From: a virus
Virus record (IMG/VR): IMGVR_UViG_3300013103_000034
Coordinates: 1-31,766 of that record
Strand: one strand, 5' to 3'
Length of the DNA stretch: 31,766 nucleotides
Shown here: positions 7,875 through 15,776 of the stretch, piece after piece
Numbering within the stretch: position 1 is the first letter of the stretch
Layout of the letters: every line of letters starts with the position of its first letter
Translations under genes and position numbers: made by a program
Notes under the pieces: generated by a model
What the model saw: the letters and a program-made list of their open reading frames with translations, nothing else
Database searches by the model: none
Told to the model about the DNA's origin: nothing

Positions 7875-7901
7875 ATTTCACTTCCATATATTAGGTTACT
7901 A

Positions 7902-7911
7902 TTATCTTTAC
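7902..7911 (-). promoter_or_regulatory. late-type promoter motif GTAAAGATAA
   Basis: Perfect copy on the minus strand, 27 nt before the ATG at 7874; divergent from the 7980 gene. Confidence 0.6.
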
Positions 7912-7934
7912 TTTTGCCAAAATAGAAAAACATT

Positions 7935-7944
7935 GTTAAGATAT
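7935..7944 (+). promoter_or_regulatory. possible late-type motif GTTAAGATAT
   Basis: A two-mismatch form of the late motif, 35 nt before the ATG at 7980 and followed by AT-rich sequence and an AAGGAG site. Confidence 0.35.
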
Positions 7945-7979
7945 GTCATATATATAAAAGTATATAAGGAGAATTGTAA

Positions 7980-8834
7980 ATGGCAGAAGAAAAGCATGCT
8001 CCTCCAAAGGCACCTAAACTTGATTTAAGTAAAGTTCAGAATGTTCCATCCGGAGAGCGTAAAAAGAAAAAAGGTAAGTTTAATTTCACTGAAGCAGAAA
8101 TTACTCCACTTCCTTCAAGGGGAGTTCTCTACAAGAATGTAACAGCAGATGTAGATGTTCTTAATGGACAAATTCAAATGTATCCAATGACTGTAAAAGA
8201 TGAAGAAATTCTTTCTACAAGTAGATTCCTTAAAACAGGAGCTGCTACAAGAATGGTTATTGATAATTGTATTGCATCAGATATTGATGCAAGAGATATA
8301 CTTCTTTATGATAGTAACTATCTGTTATTTTTCCTGAGAGGTATTTCATATGGAAATGATTATAATTTTAAATTAAAGTGTGGTAATTCATCTTGCGGCA
8401 TGGAATTTGAACATACTGTAAAAATAGATGAATTAAAATTCGAAGAACTTCCAGAAGGTACAAAAGAACCTTTTGTAGTAACTCTTCCTAAGTGTGGATA
8501 CAAGGTGACTTTTGTTTTACCTCGCTTAGCACATTCAGAAGAAATTTACAATAGAAACAGAAATAGAAAGAAATCAACGACTTCTTCAGATCAGAGACTT
8601 GTTGATAATTTAATTGTAACTACAATCACAATTACTGATCCTGATGGGACTGAAGTTCCTGCTGGTGACTGGGAAGAGTTTTATGAATCTTTAATTGGAA
8701 TGGACAGAGCAGAACTAAAAGAAAAGGCAGATTTCTCAACTGGTGTTGATACTCTGGAGGGTGTTTCATGTCCATATTGTGAAACTGATTTCTCAGGTTC
8801 TATTCCAATAGGGGTAGAGTTTTTTCGGTTTTAA
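7980..8834 (+). CDS. gp26-like baseplate/tail-assembly protein (284 aa, zero-frame product)
   Basis: After a basic N-terminus, residues 43-51 (PLPSRGVLY) and the following domain resemble the T4-type baseplate hub assembly protein gp26 family. C134 and C139, then C264 and C267 (CPYC), form two cysteine pairs that could hold one zinc ion. In T4 the relative is needed to assemble the baseplate hub. An AAGGAG site precedes the ATG and a late-type motif lies further up. The zero frame stops at 8834, but a conserved-looking reading frame continues in +1, so a longer frameshifted product is likely (see 8824-9015). The position resembles that of tail-assembly chaperone genes that use frameshifting. 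Confidence 0.65.
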   Translation: MAEEKHAPPKAPKLDLSKVQNVPSGERKKKKGKFNFTEAEITPLPSRGVLYKNVTADVDVLNGQIQMYPMTVKDEEILSTSRFLKTGAATRMVIDNCIASDIDARDILLYDSNYLLFFLRGISYGNDYNFKLKCGNSSCGMEFEHTVKIDELKFEELPEGTKEPFVVTLPKCGYKVTFVLPRLAHSEEIYNRNRNRKKSTTSSDQRLVDNLIVTTITITDPDGTEVPAGDWEEFYESLIGMDRAELKEKADFSTGVDTLEGVSCPYCETDFSGSIPIGVEFFRF

Positions 8835-9015
8835 TGAAGCGAATATAAATCAGATACAAGAGAGTATTTTTTATTTAGTTAAGTGGGGGTTCACTTATTC
8901 CGAAATAAAAAATATGGAAATCCCTGAATATAATAAATATATTCAGATGCTTAATCAATACTACAAAGATAAGAAAGCTGCGGCAGATAAAGCTGCTGGC
9001 AAAAAAGGGAGTTAA
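8824..9015 (+). CDS. frameshift extension of the gp26-like protein (+1 or -2)
   Basis: A +1-frame stretch follows the gp26-like gene with no ATG, GTG or TTG in its first 27 codons. The zero frame reads GAG TTT TTT CGG TTT TAA. If tRNA-Phe slips from TTT (8823-8825) to TTC (8824-8826), translation continues GGT TTT AAT GAA for 62 more residues. The result is a 344-aa product with F-T-Y-S-E-I-K-N-M-E-I-P-E-Y near the middle of the extension. That pattern resembles the C-terminal parts of frameshifted tail-assembly chaperones. The TAA at 9013-9015 lies in the loop of the terminator. An independent short gene starting at ATG 8911 is the alternative. Confidence 0.55.
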   Translation, partial: FGFNEANINQIQESIFYLVKWGFTYSEIKNMEIPEYNKYIQMLNQYYKDKKAAADKAAGKKGS

Positions 9016-9030
9016 GGCTCCCTTTTTTGC
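8999..9030 (+). terminator. Rho-independent terminator
   Basis: A 13-bp stem GCAAAAAAGGGAG / CTCCCTTTTTTGC with loop TTAAGG, directly after the gp26-like region and directly before the next promoter. The A and T tracts would also allow some activity in the other direction. Confidence 0.85.
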
Positions 9031-9059
9031 TTGACAATAAAAGAATAATTTGGTAATAT
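9031..9059 (+). promoter_or_regulatory. early promoter cassette 1 (TTGACA-17-TAATAT)
   Basis: TTGACAATAAAAGAATAA cassette, -35 at 9031-9036 and -10 TAATAT at 9054-9059. The ATG at 9067 is 7 nt past the -10 box, so the mRNA would be nearly leaderless. Confidence 0.75.
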
Positions 9060-9066
9060 ACCTTAT

Positions 9067-9246
9067 ATGTTTGGACGAAAAGAAAAGAAAACAATCAACA
9101 TTCTCGTAAAAGCCTCTTGGGGTTTGAGAAAAGCTTACGAAGCAGATTTGATTGGTTTTAGTGTTTATAAAGATTTTTTTGACTACGCAGAAGATGAGAT
9201 AGATGAATTAAAAAAGACAATAAAAAGCTTGACAATAAAAGAATAA
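9067..9246 (+). CDS. small early protein, unknown function (59 aa)
   Basis: ATG directly after promoter cassette 1 with no Shine-Dalgarno site. The product (MFGRKEKKTINILVKA...) is basic at the start and acidic later (YAEDEIDELKK). The last codons (S-L-T-I-K-E-stop) are themselves the next copy of the TTGACA cassette, so the 3' end of the gene is a promoter sequence. No family recognised. Probably an early accessory or host-takeover protein, by position and promoter only. Confidence 0.55.
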   Translation: MFGRKEKKTINILVKASWGLRKAYEADLIGFSVYKDFFDYAEDEIDELKKTIKSLTIKE

Positions 9247-9251
9247 AGAGG
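9229..9251 (+). promoter_or_regulatory. degenerate copy of the early promoter cassette (no -10)
   Basis: TTGACAATAAAAGAATAA is present, but the -10 position (9252-9257) reads GAAAAA, so promoter activity is doubtful. It lies before the ATG at 9257, which has a GAGGG ribosome binding site instead. Confidence 0.5.
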
Positions 9252-9256
9252 GAAAA

Positions 9257-9529
9257 ATGAAACACGAAGAAATTATTAATGCATCAGACAGATTAGAGGA
9301 AGCTATTTCAAAGCTTGAAGTCATGACTAGGAAAATTGAGAGCACAGAGGCTCCCGTAAATGATTCAGAGAACGCTAAAAATGAAGCTAGTCTTTCTTTG
9401 GCGGATTTTCTTAATTCTCAGCCTGATGTTTTATGTAAATATACCGATGCGATATACGATATAAAAAACAGATTAGAACTAGCTTTATTTAGTGTTGATA
9501 TAATGGAAATAACAGCAAATAAAGCTTGA
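9257..9529 (+). CDS. small helical protein, unknown function (90 aa)
   Basis: ATG with an AGAGGG site about 5 nt upstream. The protein is acidic and predicted helical (SDRLEEAISKLEVMTRKIE...), with heptad-like spacing suggesting a coiled coil. Its TGA stop is inside the TTGACA of the next promoter cassette. It is probably transcribed from the promoter at 9031, since the cassette directly upstream lacks a -10 box. It precedes the gp32-like gene. No family recognised. Confidence 0.6.
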   Translation: MKHEEIINASDRLEEAISKLEVMTRKIESTEAPVNDSENAKNEASLSLADFLNSQPDVLCKYTDAIYDIKNRLELALFSVDIMEITANKA

Positions 9530-9554
9530 CAATAAAAGAATAATAGTGTATAAT
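9526..9554 (+). promoter_or_regulatory. early promoter cassette (TTGACA-17-TATAAT) for gp32-like gene
   Basis: -35 at 9526-9531, 17-nt spacer, -10 TATAAT at 9549-9554. The start point near 9561 leaves a leader of about 76 nt before the gp32-like ATG. Confidence 0.85.
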
Positions 9555-9560
9555 TAATTA

Positions 9561-9636
9561 CCCGAAAGGGAAAATAAAGAGCCCAGAAGTCCAAAACCCC
9601 ATTGGGATACCGACACAGAGGCAAGGAGAAAAACAC
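9561..9636 (+). promoter_or_regulatory. long structured leader of the gp32-like gene
   Basis: This leader is long for this genome, where many early mRNAs appear leaderless. It holds CCC-GAAA-GGG (a GNRA-type tetraloop hairpin), a CCCA...TGGG pairing, and an AAGGAG site. T4 gene 32 mRNA has a 5' structure at which gp32 represses its own translation; a similar role here is inferred. Confidence 0.4.
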
Positions 9637-10473
9637 ATGAATAAGACAGAAACCCAGGCTATGTTAGCCGCGATGGAAAGTGACAACAAAAAAGGCGCAA
9701 GTTCATATTGGAGCCCAGAGGCTGATGAAAATCAAATCAGATTTCTTCCTCCAGTAAAAGCAAATGGAGAAGTTCTTCCATATCATCATCACAAAGTGCA
9801 TTGGATTGATGGAACGCCTTACGAATGTATCGCTCAAACTTTTACTGATAAAAACGGAAAAGTTCACGAAGCTGAAGCATGTCCAGCATGTAAAACATCT
9901 AAAAAGTTTTATAAAATCGGAGAAAAAGATTCAGAGGAAAGAGAAATCGCTTATGATCTTTCCGGTAAGGATAGATATATTTTTAGAATCGTTGATCGTG
10001 CAAAAGATGAAAACTCAGTAACTACTCCTGAGTTTTATGAAGTTGGACCTACAATTTACAAGAAGTTCTTCGCAGTTATGAAGAGCGGTCGCTATGGTAA
10101 TATTGTTCATCCAAAAGAGGGTAGAGATTTTATTATTGACAAGCAGGGAACTGGTCGTAGAACAAATTACGATAATAGTGCTCCTGATCCTAATGTTACT
10201 CGTATTTTTGACAACGATGAAGATTTGATAAAAGTTCTTACATCTATTAAAGGAATGCCATATACTGATCTTATTGAATTCCCTACATCCGCAGCGATCA
10301 AAGAAGCTGTAGACGAATATCTTTCAGATGGAGTTTCAGAAAACTCCGCAGCAGTAACTGCAGCACCAAAACCTAAAGCAGTTGTTGCTCGGGTAGAAGT
10401 TGTTGAAACGCCTGCAAAAGCAGAAGAAGCTGATACAGATGCTGTAGATAGTATTCTTGCGGAATTTGAGTAA
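9637..10473 (+). CDS. 32: single-stranded DNA-binding protein (T4 gp32-like)
   Basis: A 278-residue protein. His residues at 50-55, C64, C82 and C85 (CPAC) match the His-Cys-Cys-Cys zinc site of T4 gp32. The core that follows is rich in Tyr, Phe, Lys and Arg (for example KDRYIFRIVDRAKDE and FYEVGPTIYKKFFAVM), as in the ssDNA-binding cleft. The C-terminus is a Pro/Ala linker followed by an acidic tip (DTDAVDSILAEFE), the usual contact for replication partners. It would coat single strands at the fork and work with the UvsX recombinase just downstream. It has a strong cassette promoter, a long leader and a strong terminator, so high separate expression is likely. Confidence 0.9.
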   Translation: MNKTETQAMLAAMESDNKKGASSYWSPEADENQIRFLPPVKANGEVLPYHHHKVHWIDGTPYECIAQTFTDKNGKVHEAEACPACKTSKKFYKIGEKDSEEREIAYDLSGKDRYIFRIVDRAKDENSVTTPEFYEVGPTIYKKFFAVMKSGRYGNIVHPKEGRDFIIDKQGTGRRTNYDNSAPDPNVTRIFDNDEDLIKVLTSIKGMPYTDLIEFPTSAAIKEAVDEYLSDGVSENSAAVTAAPKPKAVVARVEVVETPAKAEEADTDAVDSILAEFE

Positions 10474-10477
10474 AGTG

Positions 10478-10500
10478 AAAGGGGCTTCGGCCCCTTTTTT
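10478..10500 (+). terminator. Rho-independent terminator with a UUCG tetraloop
   Basis: AAAGGGGC-TTCG-GCCCC followed by a T run, directly after the gp32-like gene. Read-through is probably needed for uvsX, which shows no cassette promoter of its own. Confidence 0.9.
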
Positions 10501-10512
10501 TAAAGAGGGAAC

Positions 10513-11775
10513 ATGGCAAAAGTAAAAGAAACATCTATCTTTGAAGATTTAGATAAAACAATTCAAAAACAATTTGACAACATGATCGATTTATCTAAAG
10601 TTGATGGAAAAGTTAAAACTTGGTATTCAACAGGTATTTATGCTCTGAATTATGCTATGTCAAGAAATTTAAAGTTTGGAGTTCCAGCAGGAAGAATTAC
10701 TTCTTTTGATGGACTTTCCGGAACAGGTAAGTCTTTAATAGCTTCAACTATCATGAGAGATCCACAACTTGATATGATAATCATTCTTGAAACCGAAGGT
10801 GGAGGACACGCAAAAGAACTTATTGAGTTTGCAGGCGTAGATATTAATAAAGTAAGGATTTTAAAATCTCATACTTTTGGCAACTATAAAATAAATAAGA
10901 AAACAGGAAAAATTGAAGATGTTCCTGATAATAAATTTCCTGTTAAGAAAGAAACAGAAACCAGCCTTTTTGTAGAAGGTGCTACAAGGCAAGTAAAGAA
11001 AATTGTAAGCACCTTACAATTTAATCCCAAACTACAGAAGGCTAAAATCTTAGTTTTGTTAGATTCACTTGGAAATCTTCAATCAGTTCGAGAATTCGGT
11101 GGAACATCTGACATGGGTGCTCGCTCACAAGATGTTGGTAAGTTCTTTAGAACTTTTGATACTGCGTTTGAAAAATCAGAAATTGCTTTTGTATTTACTA
11201 ATAAGTTATATACAAATATAGGAAATATTTATGATCCTTGGAAAGCAACTGGTGGAGTTAACGCAGAGTATAATCCTTCTATAAGCGTAAGACTTTCTGA
11301 GTTGGCCGCTAACGATGAAGTCGCAGATAAAGATATGACTGCTGAAAAAGAAAGACGGAAAACTTCTCTTGGTAGTTCGTTAAAGTCTATTAGAGGAAAA
11401 ATTCAAAAATCTAGGTTTGGAACTGAAAATAGAAACGCTTGGTTCTTATTTGACTTTGCAGTTGGACCAGTTCAACACTCAGGTCTATTCACACTACTTA
11501 AAGATTTTGACATCATATATAAAACAGGTAGTAGATATTCAATTGATGGTTGGAATAAAGATACTTCATTTTATAAGAAAGACTTTATTGAGCTTCTATT
11601 AAAAGATGAAGAGAAAAATATTGATATATTTCAGAAGCTTCTTGAAGCTAAAGAAATTGAAATGAAAGAAGCAAAAAGACATATTCAAGTTAATGATATA
11701 GAAGAACTTGAAGATGACAATGAATATGAAACCTCAGAGATGATAACAGCAATGGAGAAAGAAAATGGCAGTTAA
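10513..11775 (+). CDS. uvsX: UvsX-like RecA-family recombinase
   Basis: A 420-residue protein with Walker A GLSGTGKS (67-74), a catalytic-type Glu region (ILETEGGG, about 91-98) and Walker B ILVLLD (179-184). The acidic C-terminus (IEELEDDNEYE) is typical of phage and bacterial recombinases. It would form ATP-dependent filaments on ssDNA and drive strand exchange in recombination-dependent replication. An AGAGGG site precedes the ATG. Its 3' end overlaps the GroES-like gene by 11 nt, which suggests coupling. The length is close to T4 UvsX (about 390) with a somewhat longer C-terminus. Confidence 0.92.
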   Translation: MAKVKETSIFEDLDKTIQKQFDNMIDLSKVDGKVKTWYSTGIYALNYAMSRNLKFGVPAGRITSFDGLSGTGKSLIASTIMRDPQLDMIIILETEGGGHAKELIEFAGVDINKVRILKSHTFGNYKINKKTGKIEDVPDNKFPVKKETETSLFVEGATRQVKKIVSTLQFNPKLQKAKILVLLDSLGNLQSVREFGGTSDMGARSQDVGKFFRTFDTAFEKSEIAFVFTNKLYTNIGNIYDPWKATGGVNAEYNPSISVRLSELAANDEVADKDMTAEKERRKTSLGSSLKSIRGKIQKSRFGTENRNAWFLFDFAVGPVQHSGLFTLLKDFDIIYKTGSRYSIDGWNKDTSFYKKDFIELLLKDEEKNIDIFQKLLEAKEIEMKEAKRHIQVNDIEELEDDNEYETSEMITAMEKENGS

Positions 11776-12079
11776 GAGTTTAAGAGCATTAGGAGAAATG
11801 GTAGTAATTAGGTTTGATCCAATACCAATGCAAAATAAAGTAACAAAAGCTGGAATTGAGATAGTTGGTTCAGCTGATGGACAAGTTTCTTATGATATAG
11901 TTATAGATACTATTGGAACTGATGTTAAAGATGATTGTGGTTTTAAGGTTGGAGATTGTGTTGTTGTAAATCAGCATGATGTAATGAAAATGGATGTTGA
12001 AAATCCTGATGATATTATGACTCCAATTACAAAAGGAATCACAAGAGCTAGTTCTATCTGGGCAGTTTACGACGCATAA
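11765..12079 (+). CDS. 31: GroES / T4 gp31-like co-chaperonin
   Basis: A 104-residue protein with the layout of a GroES fold. The N-terminal strands (RALGEMVVIRFDPI) are followed by a mobile-loop-like segment (NKVTKAGIEIVG, about 24-35), then V-I-D-T-I-G-T-D-V, G-D-C-V-V-V and a C-terminal strand (SSIWAVYDA). T4 gp31 replaces GroES so that GroEL can fold the major capsid protein; the same role is inferred. The ATG lies inside the end of uvsX with a GGAG site. GroES-like proteins diverge strongly in sequence, so the call rests on pattern and size. Confidence 0.75.
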   Translation: MAVKSLRALGEMVVIRFDPIPMQNKVTKAGIEIVGSADGQVSYDIVIDTIGTDVKDDCGFKVGDCVVVNQHDVMKMDVENPDDIMTPITKGITRASSIWAVYDA

Positions 12080-12081
12080 TA

Positions 12082-12414
12082 ATGTATGAATACAAAGTAA
12101 TTAAAGTAATTAAAGTTTATGATGGTGACACAATTACCCTCGAAATCGACTTAGGATTTGGAATAAGTAAAATTGATAGTTTTAGACTTGCAAATCTAAA
12201 TACCCCTGAAGTCAGAGGGGTGGAACGGCCAGAAGGTTTAATAGCAAGAGATTATTTAAGAGAAAGATTAGATACTTCTCTTGATGTTAAAGTTAAAACC
12301 ATAAAAGATAAACAGGGAAAATATGGAAGATATATCGCTGAGTTGTTTATTGATGGAATTAATATTAATAACGAGCTTATTGAAATTGGATTAGCTGAAG
12401 CGGTGCAGTATTAA
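12082..12414 (+). CDS. staphylococcal-nuclease-like (thermonuclease) protein
   Basis: A 110-residue single domain. DGDT at 14-17, R35, E43 (TPE) and R83 (GKYGRY) match the metal-binding and catalytic Asp, Arg35, Glu43 and Arg87 of the staphylococcal nuclease family. That family cuts DNA or RNA with calcium. There is no signal peptide, so the protein would act inside the host cell. The residue at the position of Asp40 is Asn, which may alter metal binding. It sits between the GroES-like gene and the UvsW-like gene with a TAATG overlap, so it is part of the replication/recombination operon. Host DNA or RNA breakdown, or processing of recombination intermediates, are possible roles. Confidence 0.85.
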   Translation: MYEYKVIKVIKVYDGDTITLEIDLGFGISKIDSFRLANLNTPEVRGVERPEGLIARDYLRERLDTSLDVKVKTIKDKQGKYGRYIAELFIDGININNELIEIGLAEAVQY

Positions 12415-13766
12415 TGAAAATATTAATCACCGATGCGTATATTGCTATCGGTGATATGACAAAAGAACAGATGGTTGATATTAAATCCATCTTTACTTTT
12501 AAAGACATGTCAAAAGCAATGACAGCAAATGGTTTTAATAAAAGAAAAGTTAAAACCATTTGTTTTGCCAAGCAAAAAGGAAAAGCACTTGTTTTAAGAA
12601 CTGGTTTCTTAAAAGAACTCTTTAACTTTATAAAAGATGAAAGTATCCCAGTTGAAAGCATACAAGATAAGAGAACTAAATTATTTAAAACAAAACTCTC
12701 AGATGATGAACTGAGAACATACTTCAATCCAAACTTTAAATATGTGTCTCATCAAATCAGAGCAATAAAAGCATTATTGAAAACTAATGTGGGAATTATA
12801 AAAGCCCCTACCTCTGCAGGTAAAACAGAAATAATAATTGCTCTTCTTAAAATTTCAAAACTTCCAACATTAATTTTAGTTGATAGTGTCTCATTAGCAA
12901 CTCAAACCCTTAAAAGGTTTCATGACGCTGATATTGATTGTGGCATTTGCCACGGAAAAGCAAAAATTAATGGATATCATACAATAGCTACAATAGGTTC
13001 ATATAAAAAACTCGGAGATTTAACCAAATATAAAATGGTTATAGTTGATGAGTGTCATATCGTTGGATCAGCTAGGTTTCAAGAATTCTTTGAAACAACT
13101 AATTATCCTTATAGATATGGGTTCTCAGCCACTCCTGATGGAAATGACAAATATCGTTATGCAACAATCAGACAACATATAGGTGGAGAGATTTCAGAAA
13201 TCTTTACGGAAGAGTTGATAGAAAATAAAGTAATGGTTGCACCAAAAATAAAATTCATTACAACAGATTGTCCTCCAACCCCTTCTTGGGACGCAGCTTA
13301 TGAAAAGTGTATTACAAAGAACGAAGCTAGAAACAAAAAAATAGTAGAAGTTGCTTTAGAACAAGATGTTCCTACACTTATTTTGTATAAAATTATTGAA
13401 CACGGAAAAATCCTCGGTGATAAAATACCGAACTCAATTGTCTTGTCTGGAACTGATAGCGATAAGGTTCGAGAAGATGCTATTGCTAAATTCAAATCTG
13501 GTGAAATACAATATCTTATTGCTTCTAATATATTCAAACAAGGTATTTCAATTAATAACATTGAAACTCTCATTAACGCATCAGGTGGAAAATCTAAAAT
13601 AGAAGTCCTACAAAAAATAGGACGTGCTCTAAGATTACATAAAGGAAAAGATTACGCATTAGTCTATGATTTTATGGATAAAGGAAATAGATATACAGAA
13701 AGGCATTCCCTTCAACGTGAAAACTTATATAGAAAAACTGGTTTTGATGACATAGAAGTTATGTAA
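12414..13766 (+). CDS. uvsW: UvsW-like superfamily 2 helicase
   Basis: A 450-residue protein with an N-terminal domain of about 110 residues, then helicase motif I APTSAGKTE (131-139), motif II DECH (212-215), motif III SAT (238-240) and motif VI QKIGRALRLHKGK (400-412). T4 UvsW unwinds branched DNA and R-loops and switches origin use to recombination-dependent replication. The order uvsX, groES-like, nuclease, uvsW fits that pathway. It starts with a TAATG overlap. Its TAA stop lies within the late-type motif for the next gene. It is shorter than T4 UvsW (587), mostly at the N-terminal side. Confidence 0.88.
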   Translation: MKILITDAYIAIGDMTKEQMVDIKSIFTFKDMSKAMTANGFNKRKVKTICFAKQKGKALVLRTGFLKELFNFIKDESIPVESIQDKRTKLFKTKLSDDELRTYFNPNFKYVSHQIRAIKALLKTNVGIIKAPTSAGKTEIIIALLKISKLPTLILVDSVSLATQTLKRFHDADIDCGICHGKAKINGYHTIATIGSYKKLGDLTKYKMVIVDECHIVGSARFQEFFETTNYPYRYGFSATPDGNDKYRYATIRQHIGGEISEIFTEELIENKVMVAPKIKFITTDCPPTPSWDAAYEKCITKNEARNKKIVEVALEQDVPTLILYKIIEHGKILGDKIPNSIVLSGTDSDKVREDAIAKFKSGEIQYLIASNIFKQGISINNIETLINASGGKSKIEVLQKIGRALRLHKGKDYALVYDFMDKGNRYTERHSLQRENLYRKTGFDDIEVM

Positions 13767-13772
13767 AGATAA
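13763..13772 (+). promoter_or_regulatory. late-type promoter motif GTAAAGATAA
   Basis: Perfect copy overlapping the stop codon of the uvsW-like gene, 25 nt before the ATG at 13798. Confidence 0.6.
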
Positions 13773-13797
13773 TTATAACTCATCGAAAGGAACTATA

Positions 13798-15765
13798 ATG
13801 CCTAAATTTGAAGATATTCTATTCACAGAATTAAAGACAGAAGATATAAAAGACGTAAATTTAGCAGAAGGTATTTTTCCAATGAATCCTCTTCTTGCTT
13901 TTTATACGTTTAAAAGAAACAGCTTAAAGAACCTCAAAAATATTAAGGGTGCTACTATAGGCAAGGTTAAAGAAAAAGGTAAGAAAACTAAAGCCGAACT
14001 AAAGAAAGGTGGAGAGAAACTAAGATCTACTTTAGATGCTGGTGGCGGAAAAGATCCCGACTCAACAGTTTATAGATTAACCAGAAAACAAGAAGAAGTT
14101 CTTTCAAAACTTCATGAGAAACATGGACCTAAATTTATTCAAGAACTTATGGATTTCAGAACTGGAGTTCTTGCTCCTTATCAAGTAATTAAAAGAACAG
14201 TTAAGAAAAATAAAATGCTTACTTCAACAGAAACTCTTGGTATGACAAAAGAACAATTTAAATCCGCTGTTGAGTCAGGACGAAGAAAGATTGAAGCTCG
14301 CGGAAATCGTTTTGATAAATTTGATGATTTAGAAGCAAATATTGAAAAACAAGAAAGATCAATCAAAGCACTTGAACAAGTAAGAGCTGGTATTAAAACA
14401 AATAAACAAATTCCTCCTACTATCCTTGAAAGAATACTTAAAGAGTATGATTTAGGGAAGAAAGAATTTGAATCCTATTCAATGAACGATTTAAAGAAAG
14501 CCTATTATGAAATAACAAAAAATGTTGATAGAATGGGTGAGATTGGTGCAGATGACGAAGGTGATGCATTAACTAAAGGACAAGAAATAAATAAACTTGT
14601 CCAGAAAAATATTAGACTGAGAAAAGGTATAGTTGCTAAAGATGACGCAGCGGAACGAATGAAGCTCAGATCAGCTGAATCTGAAGATGATTTAAAAGAA
14701 GATTATTTATATGAATACAAGATTGACTTAACTAAGAATAAAAATTTTAGATTGAGTAATGGTGGATTCAATTCTGCTCTTGGACTTTACTTTCTTAGAA
14801 AAGAAATAATGAGACAACTCAAACCAGAAAACAGAGATAGTATTTATAGACAAACTTATATGAAGATAGTTGATCAACTTATTGATGACGCTAAAAAAAG
14901 AAAAGCTGCTGCGGCAGCTAAAATTGTAAAAAACAAAGGTTCTGTTGAGTTTAACGAAAAAGAAAGAAAAATCTGGGAACTCAGACCATCCGTAAAAACC
15001 CAGTCTGGTGATATTAAAGACTACGTTCAGAAGCTTAAAGAAGAAGATTTCTTTAACCCTAAGTATTTTAAGAAATCTGATAAATTAACAGCTGCTGAGA
15101 AGAAAGTAGAGGCTGGTATTAAGAAGTTTGAGAGAAGTCTTAAAAAGAGAATCTCGCCGGAAGAGTATGCAGAGTTAAAAAAGTATAGACTAATAAATAA
15201 TCTTATTACAGTTGGAGAAATGAAGTCTCCAGATAAACTATTTAAATCTCAAGAAGAACTTAAATCAGAAATAAAAACAGATAAGAGAGAGTTCTTATCC
15301 GATGGTGAGTTTGAAAGAAAAATGAGAGAAATTTTAACTTCTGAATATGACTCTATTACAGACCTTAATAAAGCTAAGAAAGAAGCTCAAGAACTTATGG
15401 ATACTAAGAAAGAACAAGGTGATGATGACATTGCTGATGAGTTAGCTGGAGTATTAACTAAGATTAAAAATAGAAAGAATATTAAATCCGGAAAAATTGT
15501 TGGAAGTGAACTTGAATTAACAGACGTTGATCTTATTGATGCTGGATTAATTGAAAAAACTATTAAGACAATGTTGAAGAAAAACTACGAAGATGACGAT
15601 GAACTCAAAAGAGATCAAATCAGAATTAAGAGTATGGTTAAGAAGTATAAAGAAGAAGGTGGTGCAGACGCCGAAAGAAACATGGAAGAAATTGACTTCC
15701 TATTCAAAAAACTTTCAAGAAAAACTGGAACTTCTTCTGCTATAGCTGACGACGGTAACAACTAA
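13798..15765 (+). CDS. predicted packaged internal head protein (655 aa)
   Basis: The N-terminus (MPKFEDILFTELK...NLAE before Gly25) looks like a capsid-targeting leader with a T4-type prohead cleavage site after Glu24. The rest is Lys/Glu-rich, strongly helical sequence with repeated charged heptads, suggesting long coiled coils; no catalytic motif or membrane segment is seen. It has its own late-type motif and a GAAAGG ribosome binding site. It heads a three-gene late unit (13798, 15777, 16549) that ends before the small RNA region. Function unknown; injection with the DNA is inferred from the leader. Confidence 0.65.
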   Translation: MPKFEDILFTELKTEDIKDVNLAEGIFPMNPLLAFYTFKRNSLKNLKNIKGATIGKVKEKGKKTKAELKKGGEKLRSTLDAGGGKDPDSTVYRLTRKQEEVLSKLHEKHGPKFIQELMDFRTGVLAPYQVIKRTVKKNKMLTSTETLGMTKEQFKSAVESGRRKIEARGNRFDKFDDLEANIEKQERSIKALEQVRAGIKTNKQIPPTILERILKEYDLGKKEFESYSMNDLKKAYYEITKNVDRMGEIGADDEGDALTKGQEINKLVQKNIRLRKGIVAKDDAAERMKLRSAESEDDLKEDYLYEYKIDLTKNKNFRLSNGGFNSALGLYFLRKEIMRQLKPENRDSIYRQTYMKIVDQLIDDAKKRKAAAAAKIVKNKGSVEFNEKERKIWELRPSVKTQSGDIKDYVQKLKEEDFFNPKYFKKSDKLTAAEKKVEAGIKKFERSLKKRISPEEYAELKKYRLINNLITVGEMKSPDKLFKSQEELKSEIKTDKREFLSDGEFERKMREILTSEYDSITDLNKAKKEAQELMDTKKEQGDDDIADELAGVLTKIKNRKNIKSGKIVGSELELTDVDLIDAGLIEKTIKTMLKKNYEDDDELKRDQIRIKSMVKKYKEEGGADAERNMEEIDFLFKKLSRKTGTSSAIADDGNN

Positions 15766-15776
15766 GGAGCTGATAA

